The notes under the pieces were generated by a model that worked only from the letters and a program-made list of their open reading frames with translations, searched no databases and had not been told where the DNA came from. Both the position numbers and the translations under genes were made by a program. Of a DNA stretch of 64,000 nucleotides, positions 22,422-33,221 are shown piece by piece. The DNA comes from Euglena gracilis (Eukaryota > Euglenida > Euglenophyceae > Euglenales), in contig CP154956.1 in the NCBI GenBank assembly GCA_039621445.1, positions 5,206,170-5,270,169 on the forward strand. Reading direction: 5' to 3'. Every line of letters starts with the position of its first letter. Within the stretch, counting starts at the first letter, position 1.

Positions 22422-23160
22422 GGGGAAAGGCTCTGTGGAAAGACTGGGTGGAGGGGGGGGGGGTCAGACTTAGTGACCCCCCAGGGGTGGGCACTTTTCC
22501 CCTGGCCCAAACCCACTCACCCTTTTTTTCTTCTTCACTCACCCACAATTCCCTTGCGCGGGGATTACCCACCCACCCGAAACCCACCAAAAAAAAATGG
22601 GCCGCAAACCCTTGAAAAAATGTTTTCGGCCCGACCTTTGGCCAGGTCAAAGACTGACCCATGGAGCACCCCACCCCGGGGGGGGGGGGTGAATGGTTGG
22701 GGCAGACCCCGCCCACGATGACATTGCGCAAAGAAAACTTCCCTCGGCGCCGACGGAAAAGGTTGACTCAAAAATCAATACCCCTAGAAATACAGGAAGG
22801 GGGGCCCTCCAGTTCACCAGTGCACCCAAACGTATGATTTTTGCTGTTTGAACGTTTTGCGAGCAAGGTTATGCTTTGGAATCAGCAGGTGTCGATTTGA
22901 ACAGAGGTTGTGTTTTTTTGAACTTTTAATGCAACCAGGACCCCCCCAAATGAAAAAAAAACATTGCATTGCAAAAATCATGCGGAAAAGCCATGCATGG
23001 ATAAATTTTTGCCTCAGAAGTCGGCGCCCTTGGACAAAAGGGAAGGGGGGGGGTCGGACCGCCCCACCCCACCTCCACCACTCATATTGTGGTGGGTGGG
23101 GATTCCCATTCAGCCCTGGGGGGGGTGGGGGGAGGTGGGGATCGTTTACCCGCCCGCCCC

Positions 23161-23557
23161 CCAAATAATACCCCCCGGGGTGTTATTTTTTCGCCTGAAG
23201 TCCCGGCCTGGGGGGGTATTATTTGGGGGGTATTATTTCCCAAAAATTTTCGAAATTTTTCGAAGTTCCGAGGAGCAAAAATAGCGCCAAAACCCCCCTT
23301 TTGGGTCATTTTTTGGACTTTCTCATGAAATGTAGCATTTTTTTTTGGAGCCCAGATGATCCAGAAAAATCGATTTTTTCGTAATTTGTTGTCAGAGATT
23401 GTGATTTTTGCCTACATTTTCAGGTCAAAAATCCGGACCTTCGGCCCGAAACCGAGGGGGGGGGTATTAATTCGGTGGCCGAAGTCGGACCCCGAGGGGG
23501 GGGGGGGTATAATTTGGGGGGGTTCATTATTTGGGGGGGGGAGGGATATTATTTGGG
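23161..23557. mobile_element. Family E element (aaataataccccc)
   Basis: CCAAATAATACCCCCCGGGG at the left; GGGGTATTATTTGGGG and gatattatttgggg at the inside and right. Interior cgaaatttttcgaagttcc palindrome. Second copy at about 53597-53988. Confidence 0.7.
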
Positions 23558-23911
23558 GTAGGGTTTACCCAAATGATGCAGATGTACAGGAGGTTCAGGG
23601 GGAAAATATAAATCATGTGAACGAAAACGTCTGCATGGCTTTTTTTTGCAATGCAACGTTCTTTTCATTTTCTGGGGTTTCTGGTCGCATTAACAGTTCA
23701 AAAAAAATGCTCTCTGTTCAAATCCACACCTGCTGATACCAAAACATAAACTTGCTTGCAAAACGTTCAAAAATCAAAAATCACAAGTTTGGGTGAAGCT
23801 GAAAAAAAAAGCAAGGCAAGCAAAAACCCAGTCCAAAATGCAGCTCACCCCCCCCCCCCCCCAGGGGGTGACCAGCTTGAAGCAAAACCTCGACCGCCGA
23901 TGCGGATTCAC

Positions 23912-23984
23912 TGGGCCAGGTCGTAGAGCCGGGCTTGCCGTTGAATGGCGTGGATGCGCTCCCAGGCAAGCAACCATTCGATAG
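23912..23984 (-). CDS. Exon: helix EWLLAWERIHAIQRQARLYDLA
   Basis: Reads IEWLLAWERIHAIQRQARLY then DLA, with donor GCCCA|GTGAAT in phase 2, matching the next exon. The upstream boundary is puzzling: the natural reading extends back through PPIEW, but no AG is present there. The only nearby AG (GGGAG|CGC) would trim the exon to ERIHAI. A helix with many Arg and Gln fits the helical N-terminal part of a Cache domain. Confidence 0.55.
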
Positions 23985-24310
23985 GTGGATCGCCGGAACA
24001 GCGGTCAAAAACTACTCACAGGCTTCATATCTAAAAAAAGAAGCTGTTTCCACGGGACAAAACCCCTTCTTTGAGAAAAAACCCAAAACAGGAAACCTCC
24101 AAAGAGACTCTCCCAGGAGGTGTGCCTGCTGCGGGCCAGAAACACACGGCAGAAATGCACCCCTGGCACTTTCAACACAAGGGGGCGCGGTATCACAACA
24201 ACCCCACAATTCAGAAACAGACCCGAAACCAATCCTCTTCCACCCCCGGTGCAAAAAAAGCGGGCCGCGCGAAGAATCACGAGGAGGTCACGTGCGGCGA
24301 GGCCACTCAC

Positions 24311-24426
24311 GGGGGGTTTTCAAGACGAAAGGCAGCTCGAGCCTGCAGCATGCTGCTGAACATGGACTGCGTCCGTGACGCGGACTCCGTCCGCAGCTGG
24401 GAGGCGTAGTCCGCGGCGCACCACAG
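24311..24426 (-). CDS. Exon: helix LWCAADYASQLRTESASRTQ
   Basis: Reads LWCAADYASQLRTESASRTQ followed by SMFSSMLQARAAFRLENPP. The donor is a consensus GTGAGT at 24305-24310 and the acceptor ACTGAG|CTG. Its 116 nt give 38 codons plus two bases. The sequence is helical and alternates polar and hydrophobic residues, continuing the long N-terminal helix of the extracellular region. Confidence 0.7.
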
Positions 24427-24439
24427 CTCAGTGTGCACG

Positions 24440-25260
24440 CACTTTTTTGTGTGTGTTTGTATGGACCAGTCTTCTTTTTGGGGGAGGGGCCCCCCACCCA
24501 CCCACCCAGACTCCCCCCGGGGGGGGGAGCGCAGTGACCCCCCAAAGGCAATCCATCTGGTTTCCCAAAAAAAAAAACTCTGTGCCAGAACCCATACCCA
24601 GACCCCCAAGGCATGGCACCCTCAAGGGGGGGGGGTCCAACACCAAACCCACCCACCCCCACCCCCACCAAATCATGGAAATGCAGCAAGAAAATGTAGC
24701 TAATAAGACACACCAACCTTGGGAGTTATAAATAGAAAAACCCACACTGATGCTTGCAAAAATAAACGAGCTGAGCGAAAGCTGCAATCATTGGTTCAAA
24801 CTGAGCCATGGTGCGGTCTGTGCCCACCAGTTTGAAATCAGTAATAACTGTCCCCATGAAACTGCCAAAAGACAAGAACAGGACAATGGAACGCCACATA
24901 TGGAATGCCGCGCAATGGAAATTTTGCCTGCACTTGTTATATGTACTTCCGCTTGGCTTTTGTGTATTTGTGTATTTGTGTACTTGTTACATGTACTTCG
25001 AGCAGAATGAAACCCCTTCATTTTTAAAAAAATGCCAAAAATATCAAGATACAATAATACATGATGTGCAGGTATCGATACAAAGCGCACTTAGAAATGC
25101 AGAAACAGAGAACTGACAATGCACACTTTCTCTAACGATCATCTGAAGCAATTCCATCGAGATGATGATCTCAACCAGCTGCTTGCCAATGCCAAACATA
25201 TTTTGAACAGTCAAAAGAAGCCTGCCATCTTTGGTCAAACTGCAATTGGCAACAACCGTG
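24440..25260. other. Intron, mostly AT-rich, no exon recognised
   Basis: Contains G/C-run palindromes near 24480-24640, then AT-rich sequence with an 86-codon plus-strand ORF and an open minus-strand frame, neither with GC-rich coding character or splice signals matching the gene. Confidence 0.5.
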
Positions 25261-25261
25261 C

Positions 25262-25318
25262 TTTTGTTGTTGTTGTTGTTGTTGCTGCTGCTGCTGCTGC
25301 TGCTGTTGTTGCTGTTGT
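25262..25318. repeat. (TTG)n(CTG)n trinucleotide repeat
   Basis: About 19 triplets, intronic. On the minus strand it would encode poly-Gln, but no exon signals surround it. Second copy at 55703-55759. Confidence 0.9.
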
Positions 25319-25442
25319 GACAAAGAATCCATAATTTTCGGCAATAATGCTCTCCTGCTGTTGTCAGGCGGTAAATATTTTTCAATTCCAACAAAAAACC
25401 GCTGGGGGTGCCTGTCGGTGTGTACCTGTGGGGGGCACACAC

Positions 25443-25556
25443 ATATGCATCCCCTGCCCTGGGCGTGGCCAGCACCATGAGGAGCTCCTGCGCCTGCACG
25501 GTGGTGTTCTTGGCCCGCGCCATGAGGTCCAGCGTGCCCCAAGGATGGCTCTCCCG
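25443..25556 (-). CDS. Exon: extracellular helix
   Basis: Reads RESHPWGTLDLMARAKNTTV followed by QAQELLMVLATPRAGDAY. The acceptor is ACCAG|CGG. Two donors are possible: TAT|GTGTGT (phase 0, fits the next exon) or CACAG|GTACAC at 25424-25425 (adding VCAPH). It contains sequon NTT. The join to the 26.1 kb exon (FFQ|RES) is phase 0 on both sides. Confidence 0.7.
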
Positions 25557-26003
25557 CTGGTGGTTCGTCCCAGCCCCGAAGGCGGGGAATAACGGGGAAT
25601 AACCCCCCCCCCCCCACCTCCCACTGGAGCTGGAGCAGGGGGTCGAACAGGACAGCGTTATCGAAGCTGGAACATGGCACCCGAGCCGAAGCCCTGGGTT
25701 TTCGGGGGCGGACTGAGTCAGCAAAAGGTCTTGGCCGAGCCGAGCCGTTCGCATCCTTGCCGTCGGGACAGGACACTGCGAGCCGACTTGCAGTCGGGTT
25801 GGGTGCCACGCTTGCTTTCGACCGGAATTACGATCCCTCAACTCCAACTCCGTCACCTTTTCCTCTGAGGTCTCTTTGAGATTGGCATACTTCGGTCATG
25901 CCTCGGAAAAAAAAAAACGGCCGCGACGAAGCCCCGAAAAAAACTTCGAATTGATCACAACGGCAACGGACACCACCACTTCCCGATGGACGTTGCGGCC
26001 CAC

Positions 26004-26151
26004 CTGGAAAAAGCTTGGACTGCTACCGCTGGGGTGTTCAAGTGTGGCCAAGAGCCATCCTTGCGCACTCTGCAAGAACTGCTGCCCCGTTTCGTTGAGC
26101 TGCGCTGTGGACCGCGCGTACTCCGTGTCCAGGATGCCGGCGACCAAGACG
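26004..26151 (-). CDS. Exon: extracellular helix AGILDTEYARSTAQLNETGQ
   Basis: Reads VLVAGILDTEYARSTAQLNE then TGQQFLQSAQGWLLATLEHP before SGSSPSFFQ. The donor is TTCCAG|GTGGGC and the acceptor GACTCCAG|C. Its 148 nt are consistent with a phase-2 entry and phase-0 exit. NET is a sequon. A CA-rich array of about 480 bp begins 60 bp upstream of the exon, inside the intron. Confidence 0.75.
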
Positions 26152-26211
26152 CTGGAGTCGCCAGCAGGCGCCCAGTATCAGCAAACAGCAACCCGCACAG
26201 TGGCAGGCCAT

Positions 26212-26693
<482 letters not shown>

Positions 26694-26699
26694 ACTGAA

Positions 26700-26995
26700 C
26701 CACACTAAACGGCTGCAGAGTCATTCACTACCACCAAGCCTGCCCACACAGCAGACACCACGCCATCACCATTCCGCGGAGAACCGTGCCGCGCCACACG
26801 ATCACCACCACGCAACATCACAATATAGCACAGCCTAGTACACCACACCATACCACACCATTCTGCAAAACGAATTGGCTTCGGCTTTGTGCACTTTTTC
26901 CTTTTCTGACAGTGAGCCTGTCAAACACAATTCCAACTTGGGGTTTCTGGGTCGGCCGCGCAATGAGTTCAGCTGGCTCCATGGGAGGATTGGGG
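26700..26995. other. Intron part without recognisable features
   Basis: Mixed-composition sequence between the CA array and a C-run element. I see no exon signal in it. Confidence 0.5.
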
Positions 26996-27008
26996 GGACG
27001 AAAGCCAC

Positions 27009-27341
27009 TAACCCCCCCCCCCCACCCCCACAATGTCCAATGACAACCCTGGCAACCCCTTTCCTCCGACTGGGAGGTCGGGCGGTGGGTCAGACAATTT
27101 GGAGCCCCCCCCCCCCCAAACCTCGGGAACCCCCCAAAATCCCAAATTCGCTCTTTGTTCCGAAAACCTTCCGCAATTTTGCAATTTTTTTTTCCTCAAA
27201 GTGTGCCCCAAAAGGCATTTTTGGCCGAGTGTGGGTGGCAAAATTTCGCCCGGCGCTTCGTGCCAGGCCAAAATTCTCCGAAAAGGTGTCCTCCGACCGG
27301 GGGGGGGGGTTGTTGGGTACAGGGGACATAGGGGGGGGGTA
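27009..27341. mobile_element. Possible family C element copy 5
   Basis: A C-run with acaatgtccaatgacaaccc at the left and a G-run with ttgttgggtacaggggacat at the right are inverted. Interior palindromes contain ccgactgggaggtcggg. It abuts the 27.4 kb exon. Its second copy differs by several substitutions. Confidence 0.5.
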
Positions 27342-27375
27342 CCGAAATTGGCCACCCCCATCCACACTCACAAAC

Positions 27376-27503
27376 GCAAAAGGGCCCTGTCCACTGATCA
27401 GCTGCCGCACCAGCCGGGAGAAGTCCCCCGTCGCCGCGGTTGCCAGTCCCACAAATCCGCTGGCCATGTCCCGGAGTTGATGGCAGGGCCCACAGTAGGC
27501 CGC
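27376..27503 (-). CDS. Exon: extracellular segment AAYCGPCHQLRDMASG
   Basis: Reads AAYCGPCHQLRDMASGFVGL followed by ATAATGDFSRLVRQLISGQG and PFA. The acceptor is GGAGAG|GCG. The donor is either GC|GTTTGT (phase 2, matching the next exon) or TTT|GTGAGT. A C-G-P-C pair is visible. It lies close to the first membrane helix on the outside. Confidence 0.7.
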
Positions 27504-27704
27504 CTCTCCAAAGACAACGAAAGATGACACTGACAATGCAAATCATATTTTGATTTTATGAATAAGATTTCTTGTTTTACAAATGGCTAACGTTTATCTG
27601 TGACATAAAACATTTTATACACATTTATAATTGCGATGCAAATGTATAAATATGCGTACACTTCTCATTCCTAAGCCCTAAAGCCAATATTAGCCCATGG
27701 GTTA

Positions 27705-27705
<1 letters not shown>

Positions 27706-27766
<61 letters not shown>

Positions 27767-27776
27767 ATGATGATGT
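27706..27776. repeat. (GTT)n(GAT)n trinucleotide repeat
   Basis: About 10 GTT then 11 GAT units. Second copy at 58155-58225. Confidence 0.9.
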
Positions 27777-28514
27777 GTGTGTGCGCGTGCGCGCACTAGC
27801 GCAGCTCTGCCCCATGCAGCAGCACCGCAGCCAGCTCTGCCACAGAGCTTTGTGCAATTCTGAGGCCAGTTGTGTGAGAGCAAATTATCTCAAATTGTGG
27901 TCCTTTCCGTTTGCCATGAACACCTACCCTTGCGTTTTCCTGTTGTACGTCCAAATTGAACATGAACGCGGAGGCCAAAGCCCTTGCACATCTTGATATA
28001 CATTTTACAACGTCTACTTCTGTGCAAGAAAATGGCCAAAAATGGGGGATGGTCGCAAAAGAGATGGCCAGGGGAAATTCTGGAAAATGAATTCTCTGGG
28101 CTGGACCCCTGGGGGTTGTTGAGCGACGCGCTGCTTCCATTTTGGGAACGGTGCGGTACTTGCCCAAGAAGTTTTTAATTGGACCTGCACCCGCTGATTT
28201 GTCGTGTGAGAACCTCCAAAAAACTGTCACCGCCCACCTGCCCAAAGGACGGCTGGAGAATAAACAAACCTCGGCAATGGGGAAGGAGGGGTCCGACGCT
28301 TGAAAAAAAGCTGTGGCTGGATGGCTGGACCTCCCAAAGAGGAGTGCTATGTGGAGGGTTTTGAAAGGGGGGGGGGAAGAAAAGTGAGCGTGGCTGATAC
28401 CCTCCCAAGCATGCCGGCGGTTGCCATGTCAGGGTTCGGGCCTGGTCGGGGTTGGGGTTGGGGGGTGGGGGTGGGGGGTTGTCGGGCCGGGGTGTGGGGC
28501 CTGGCCCGCCGTAC

Positions 28515-28569
28515 GAGGTGCTGTAGGTCAGCCCCCACGTCGCCGTGGCGCTCACGGCCAGGGCGTCGC
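28515..28569 (-). CDS. Short exon: GDALAVSATATWGLTYSTS
   Basis: A 55-nt exon with acceptor CGCCAG|GC and donor ACCTC|GTACGG. Short and hydrophobic to neutral, it would continue the chain just after the first membrane helix. Its phases do not fit either neighbour neatly, so boundaries are tentative. Confidence 0.5.
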
Positions 28570-28995
28570 CTGGCGAATGGAAGGGGGGGGGGCTGACCCT
28601 TTCGGTTCGATTTCGACCGCCCAAACACTGCGCTATGGTGTTCCCAGCGATTCGGGTCCCATTCAGGCCAAATCTAGGCCTAACGTTATGGCTAATTTCA
28701 CACCCAATTTCGGCCGAGCACTTTGCCTAAATCCTAACCCACACCCGAACCCTGATTCTGAATACAACCGAAGAAAACAACGCAAGCCGGCACGAAACAC
28801 CAAAAACAGCCGCAGAAGAGACACCCCCCGCACGTCTGAATTTTGGGACCTTTCTTGTGGGTCCCTCCAGTAAAATTGTTGCCTGTTTGTGATTGCTATC
28901 ATGTATTTGTATGCTTCAATTCAACCTTGAATTTCCCAAATGTCCTTTTTCATCGTCACCATCCTCTTCATCGTCGTCGTTGTGGGCCGAATGGG

Positions 28996-29145
28996 TACCT
29001 ACCCCCCCCTCCCCTAGTCGTATGACCGGGTTCCTGCAACCTGTGACCGGGGGGGGGGGTGGTCGTAACACCCCCATAACCTGCAACCTGTGACCGGGGG
29101 GTGGTTGTAAATGAGGGGTGGTCGTACGACTAGGGGGGGGGGGGG
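28996..29145. mobile_element. Family C element copy 4 (tcgtacgac variant)
   Basis: TACCTACCCCCCCTCCCC with tagtcgtatgac at the left, gtcgtacgacta with a G-run at the right. Internal gcaacctgtgaccggggggg repeats. In the second copy (59445-59595) the right end reads ggggaggggggggta, completing the mirror of the left end. A 21-bp tandem repeat follows directly. Confidence 0.75.
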
Positions 29146-29146
29146 A

Positions 29147-29400
29147 AAGAGAACACAAAATAGTGCCAAGAGAACACAGAATCGTGCTAAGAGAACACAA
29201 AATAGTGCTAAGAGAACACATAATAGTGCTACGAGAACACAAAATTGTGCTACGATAACAAAAAATAGTGCTAAGAGAACACAAAATAGTGCTAAGAGAA
29301 CACAAAATAGTGCCAAGAGAACACAAAATAGTGCCAAGAGAACACACAATAGTGCTAAGAGAACACAAAACAGTGCTAAGAGAACACAAAATAGTGCCAC
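29147..29400. repeat. 21-bp minisatellite (agagaacacaaaatagtgcta)
   Basis: About twelve direct copies of a 21-bp unit with one to three substitutions each. The period is a multiple of three, so the plus strand reads KRTQNSA repeatedly without stops, but there is no gene context. Second copy at 59596-59848 with the same unit variants. Confidence 0.9.
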
Positions 29401-29602
29401 CAAAGGGAGTTTTGTTCTCCCTTTTTTTCTGAGAGTGCCAAAAAGGACTTTTGGAGCCTTTTGAAAATGACGACGACCAACCCCACCCCACTAGGGGGGT
29501 GGAGGCGGGACCCACCCATCGGTCACCAAACTGGAAAAAAGCAAAACGTGTCCTGGAGCAATAATGGCCCTCTTCCAATTTTCAATGAAACGCTTTCGGG
29601 TA

Positions 29603-29905
29603 GTGCCCAAATCAGTGTCACACCCCTGAGGGTACGAAACTACAGTCAATAATGTGCGCACCCCGTGCATTTCAATGGTGGGGGGTTACCAGTTTTGGGG
29701 ATCAAAAATCTTTGGGATATTACTCCTGCTTTGGTGACAAAATGTGAGCAGGAAAGTGGATGTGCAACCATGCTCATGCTGCCGGAAGCTGCCTCACGTC
29801 CCAACTTTTGCGGGGTGTGCACCTTTTTGGACGTCACTTTTTGGATGGGCTCTCGGGGATGTGAGACTGATTTGGGCACTGCGCACTTAAATGGGCGGGG
29901 TTTAC
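29603..29905. mobile_element. Possible family F element
   Basis: gtgcccaaatcagtgtcaca and aataatgtgcgcaccccgtg at the left; gggcactgcgcacttaaatg at the right. Second copy at about 60051-60353. Confidence 0.45.
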
Positions 29906-30005
29906 TGCATGAAAAAAAAGGGAAAAATGTCCCCCACCAAACCAGCAGGTTCGGGTGGGGAGGGCCGCCGCCCGTCAGGCGTCTGGGGTTCGACGCCCTG
30001 CGCAC

Positions 30006-30059
30006 AACCACAGAAATCGCCAACGTGATGACGAACACGACGCTCAGGCGCATGGCGGG
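30006..30059 (-). CDS. Exon: first hydrophobic helix (MRLSVVFVITLAISVV)
   Basis: An 18-codon exon PAMRLSVVFVITLAISVV with a good acceptor (CTCACGCAG|CCC after a pyrimidine tract) and donor GTT|GTGCGC. Sixteen mostly hydrophobic residues after Arg make a transmembrane segment or signal anchor. The Met could even be the start codon if the 32.0 kb exon belongs to something else. Confidence 0.65.
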
Positions 30060-30684
30060 CTGCGTGAGGGAGTGTGAGAGCGAAACCGACGTTGTGGCTG
30101 CACCCGCCGACGCCATTTGGACTCCGTTGGCGGCCGCGGGAAAACAACAACGCAATCCAGTGCGAGACACCAAAACCAGCCACAGAAGAGACAACCCCCC
30201 GCTCTCACATCTCAATTTTGGGACCCCTCCTGGGGTCCCACCAGTAAATTGTTGTCTTTTTCGGATTGCTTTCATGTATTTGTACACTTCAATTCAACCT
30301 TGAAGCTCCCAAACCTCCTTTTTCATCATCATTATCCTCTTCATCTGCTGAATCCCTGATACGTGACTGGCACCACCGTTTTGTCTCCCCTGGTTTTGGG
30401 TGTTTGGGGCTTTGTGCGCGGCTTGCACAAAAACAAATTCCGCCGCTGCCAGGCTTCCACACCTCCCACAGCAGGCAAAAAAAACTAAATCCAGTAGACC
30501 GGGGAGAGGGATCTGGGAGAGTTGCAGCTGGGCACCCACTGCCCCAAAACTGCAGGGCAGACTTGCAGGGAAAAATGGCTGCCGCCAAAATGGACCCCAC
30601 CAGCCTGGGGTATTGGCACCCAGCCACACACCCCAGGGAGCCCCTCCAGGGGGAACTCGGGTGGGTAAGGGCAATTTTGTGTCC

Positions 30685-30750
30685 AAAGTTTTTGTGCCCA
30701 AAGTTTTTGTGTCCAAATTTTTTGTGTCCAAATTTTTTTGTCTAAAATTT
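30685..30750. repeat. Short tandem repeat (tttttgtgtccaaa)
   Basis: Five imperfect copies of a 16-18 bp unit. Second copy at 61131-61202. Confidence 0.7.
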
Positions 30751-31062
30751 TCGGCATTCCCTAAAAAGGGGAAACGCTTGATGGGTATCCAATCAGGCCG
30801 ATCGTCCCACAGGATTCAACTTAAGGGCGGGGGGGGGGGGGACTCCTCCTCCACAGAGTCGCGGCCAAAGTGAACCATTTCCGGCACGTTTGGACAAAAA
30901 TTAGTCAAAAATCTCCGGCCGCTGCATCAAAAGGAAAGACTTGACCTTTTTTGGGGGTCTGGGTACCTCCCCCCCCAACCTTTATCAGTGACACCCTCCT
31001 CACATCGAACCCTGATCCCCCGGGCTGGGCGGGGGAGTTGGGACGAGACCCAACCACCCACC

Positions 31063-31347
31063 CAGGGGTTTTTTTTAAGACCGGGGGGGGGGAGGGGGGG
31101 GTCCCCCCCCACCCACCCCCCCCCCTGGGGGGGGGAGGGGGTCCCGGGGGACCCACAAAAAATGGCCGAAAAATCGCGAAAAGTGCTAAAAATAGAATTT
31201 TTTCGGCGCCTGCGGCGCCGAAAGGTATATGCCACCCCCCGCCAGGGGGGGGCGGGGCCCCCCCGGGGGGGGGGGAGGGGGTCCGGCGGACCCACCCACC
31301 CTACCCCCCCCCCCCCCCCCGGGGGTCCAAACTTAAAAAAATCCCTG
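31063..31347. mobile_element. hAT-like MITE, family A copy 4, exact target duplication
   Basis: Ends CAGGGGTTTTTTTTAAGACC and ACTTAAAAAAATCCCTG, flanked on both sides by cacccacc (31055-31062 and 31348-31355). The interior carries paired G/C blocks and the tttcggcgcctgcggcgccgaaa hairpin. Second copy at 61516-61801 with the same exact duplication. The CAGNG-type tips with an 8-bp duplication are the hAT signature. Confidence 0.88.
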
Positions 31348-31851
31348 CACCCACCCCCCTCCCCCTTCCGGAACTTGAAAGCCTGCTTGAAAACCTGCTT
31401 GCCAGAGGGGGGACACGCAATGGGGATATGGGGGGAAAACAAGAAGGCGTGACATGCGCTTTCTCGGAACGCGGAACGTGGGACATGGGCCAAAACGACT
31501 CCATGACAGAAAAAAAATACGATTCTGGTGATAGACCAAACGCCGAGCGCCATTCCACAGAGCAGGGGTTTTCTCAAGGCACCCTGTCTGCAATTCCCAC
31601 CCCTGCACGGGTGGGGGGGTCCAGGGGGGGCTAGTGAGGGGGGCCCACCCGGGTGGTATCCAAAAACAACAAAAATTCCGGCTGGGTTTGGATTCTTCAG
31701 TAAAAAAAAAATCAGGTGAAAAAAACCAAAGATGCCATTTCTGGCAATTTTGGACACCCCTTTTCCTAAAATTGTCGGCAGTTTGCGCCGACTGTTTTTC
31801 TGGACAGCCTGGGCCCAACTTTATTTTAGCGCCTGGGGGGGGGGGTCCGCA

Positions 31852-32029
31852 GCCGGACTGGGAGCTGGTGGCTGGCAGCTGCATGTCTTCGAAGATCTGT
31901 CGATCCCCCAGATACACGGCCATCTGTTCCTGCCAACGTTTGCAGGCCATGAACAGGCCGTGCGGTTTGTCGTGCCAAAATAACAGGTGCCCCCGCGCCT
32001 CCCGGAAGGCCTGCTTGGAGAACACCGTG
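31852..32029 (-). CDS. Exon: soluble N-terminal segment (LLFWHDKPHGLF)
   Basis: Reads VFSKQAFREARGHLLFWHDK then PHGLFMACKRWQEQMAVYLG and DRQIFEDMQLPATSS. It is charged and helical with no membrane segment, and probably cytoplasmic before the first helix. The acceptor CCAGCCAG|CAC is present. No clear GT follows; the 3' end meets a C-run. I do not recognise the family. Confidence 0.6.
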
Positions 32030-32320
32030 CTGGCTGGCTGGACCCCCCCCCCTGGGTGGCTGTGCCGTGGAGGCACAAGTCAAAGCAAGAATCAAACCTG
32101 GGAGGCGAGGCCCGTCTGGACCCCTTTCCAAGGGACTACCGGACGCGGAGAGCGCGGTGGGGGCGAGGGTGGGGGGACACTCGGGACGAGGGGCCAAGTG
32201 GCCTCTTATGAGGGGCGAGGCACGGCCAGGGCTGTACAGGAAGGCCCGGGAGGGGGTGGTCGACCCCCTGCCTCCCCCCCCCTCACCCACCAAAGCACTG
32301 CGCAGGGAAGAAATCCTGAC

Positions 32321-32712
32321 CAGGCATTTACTTAAGGACCCCCCGGGGGGGGGTACTGGCTAGCCAATCGGCTAGACACTGGAAAAAGTGGACTAGCTAG
32401 AACCCCCCCCCCCGGGGGGGTAGGGGGTCCCCCGGACTGGAAAAATGAGGGTTTTAACAAGTTTTTGGCTGATTTTGTTCCAAAAATTCCCAAAAATGGC
32501 CAAAAACAGGCATTTTTGGCCATTTTTGGGGGTCCCAAAAAAATTTTCGGCGCTTCGCGCCGGTCACTGGAAAAAAAATTTCCACTGGCTAGCCCTGCTA
32601 GCAGACCCCCCCCCCCCGGGGGGTCTGCTAGAAAACCCACTAGCCAAATTTGGACTAGCTGCAGTCCAGCCCCCCCCCCCCGGGGTACTGCAATCCCTTA
32701 AGCAAATGCCTG
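32321..32712. mobile_element. Inverted-repeat element, family H, exact 8-bp target duplication
   Basis: Ends CAGGCATTTACTTAAGG and CCCTTAAGCAAATGCCTG, flanked by atcctgac on both sides (32313-32320 and 32713-32720). The 392-bp interior holds nested ctagctag/ctagcaga palindromes beside G/C runs and ccaaaaatggcc pairs. No ORF. The second copy (62776-63166) keeps the exact duplication. Confidence 0.88.
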
Positions 32713-32720
32713 ATCCTGAC

Positions 32721-32957
32721 CCCCCCTCCCCCAAATTTGTCACCCGACAGGTTGGCCGGTACCGGGGACTTTGCCAGTTTCCCGCGTGGAGGATTTCAAG
32801 AGAAAATCGGTGAGAAATGACCCTGACAGGTTGGCCGGTATCGGGGACCATGAAAACTGCGTACTCTGACAGACTGGCCGGTAACAGGGGCCCTGACAGT
32901 TTCCCGGGCGGGACCCTGACAGGTTCTCGGGCATGGGCGTCTCCTGGGGGGGGGTAC
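32721..32957. mobile_element. Family B element, copy 4
   Basis: C-run with tttgtcacccgacaggttgg at the left, ctcgggcatgggcgtctcc and a G-run at the right. It lies directly against the target duplication of the family H element. Second copy at about 63175-63411. Confidence 0.65.
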
Positions 32958-33054
32958 CGAAAATGTTTTCTGCCTGGGAGGGGAGTTGGTGATCAATCCC
33001 TCACCCCACCCACCACACAGACAAGATTCCTGTTCAGCGCTGGGCCCCACTCAC

Positions 33055-33170
33055 TGCGTGGACGGGCACTCTGCAGGCAGGGCGTCCCCCAACGCTGGCA
33101 AGACCACCGTTCGCCATCGCCATTCCCTCCCCGGGACAAACCATCCATTTGCCGTATGCACTCAACACGA
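33055..33170 (-). CDS. Weak exon candidate upstream of the sensor gene
   Basis: A GC-rich stretch between two inverted-repeat elements (ending 32957 and starting 33222) that ends at a consensus GTGAGT donor (33054 downward). One frame reads GMAMANGGLASVGGRPACRV. The other frames are nearly as open and no acceptor is obvious. Confidence 0.3.
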
Positions 33171-33221
33171 ACCCTCTGTTGCGGCTCCGAACCGAATTTT
33201 GACCCACCCAGGAGGGAGGGG

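Noticed and set aside
24750-25010. 86-codon plus-strand ORF ending in a hydrophobic stretch
   Set aside because: Lies within an intron on the opposite strand, AT-rich, no start context or homologous pattern.
25171-25318. Poly-Gln coding exon on the minus strand
   Set aside because: Explained by an intronic triplet repeat; no acceptor or donor fits and flanking composition is AT-rich.
29147-29400. CRISPR-like array
   Set aside because: Units are directly adjacent with no unique spacers, and the organism is eukaryotic.
28916-29578. Minus-strand ORF with repeated CSLSTIL units
   Set aside because: Created by the 21-bp minisatellite, whose period is a multiple of three.
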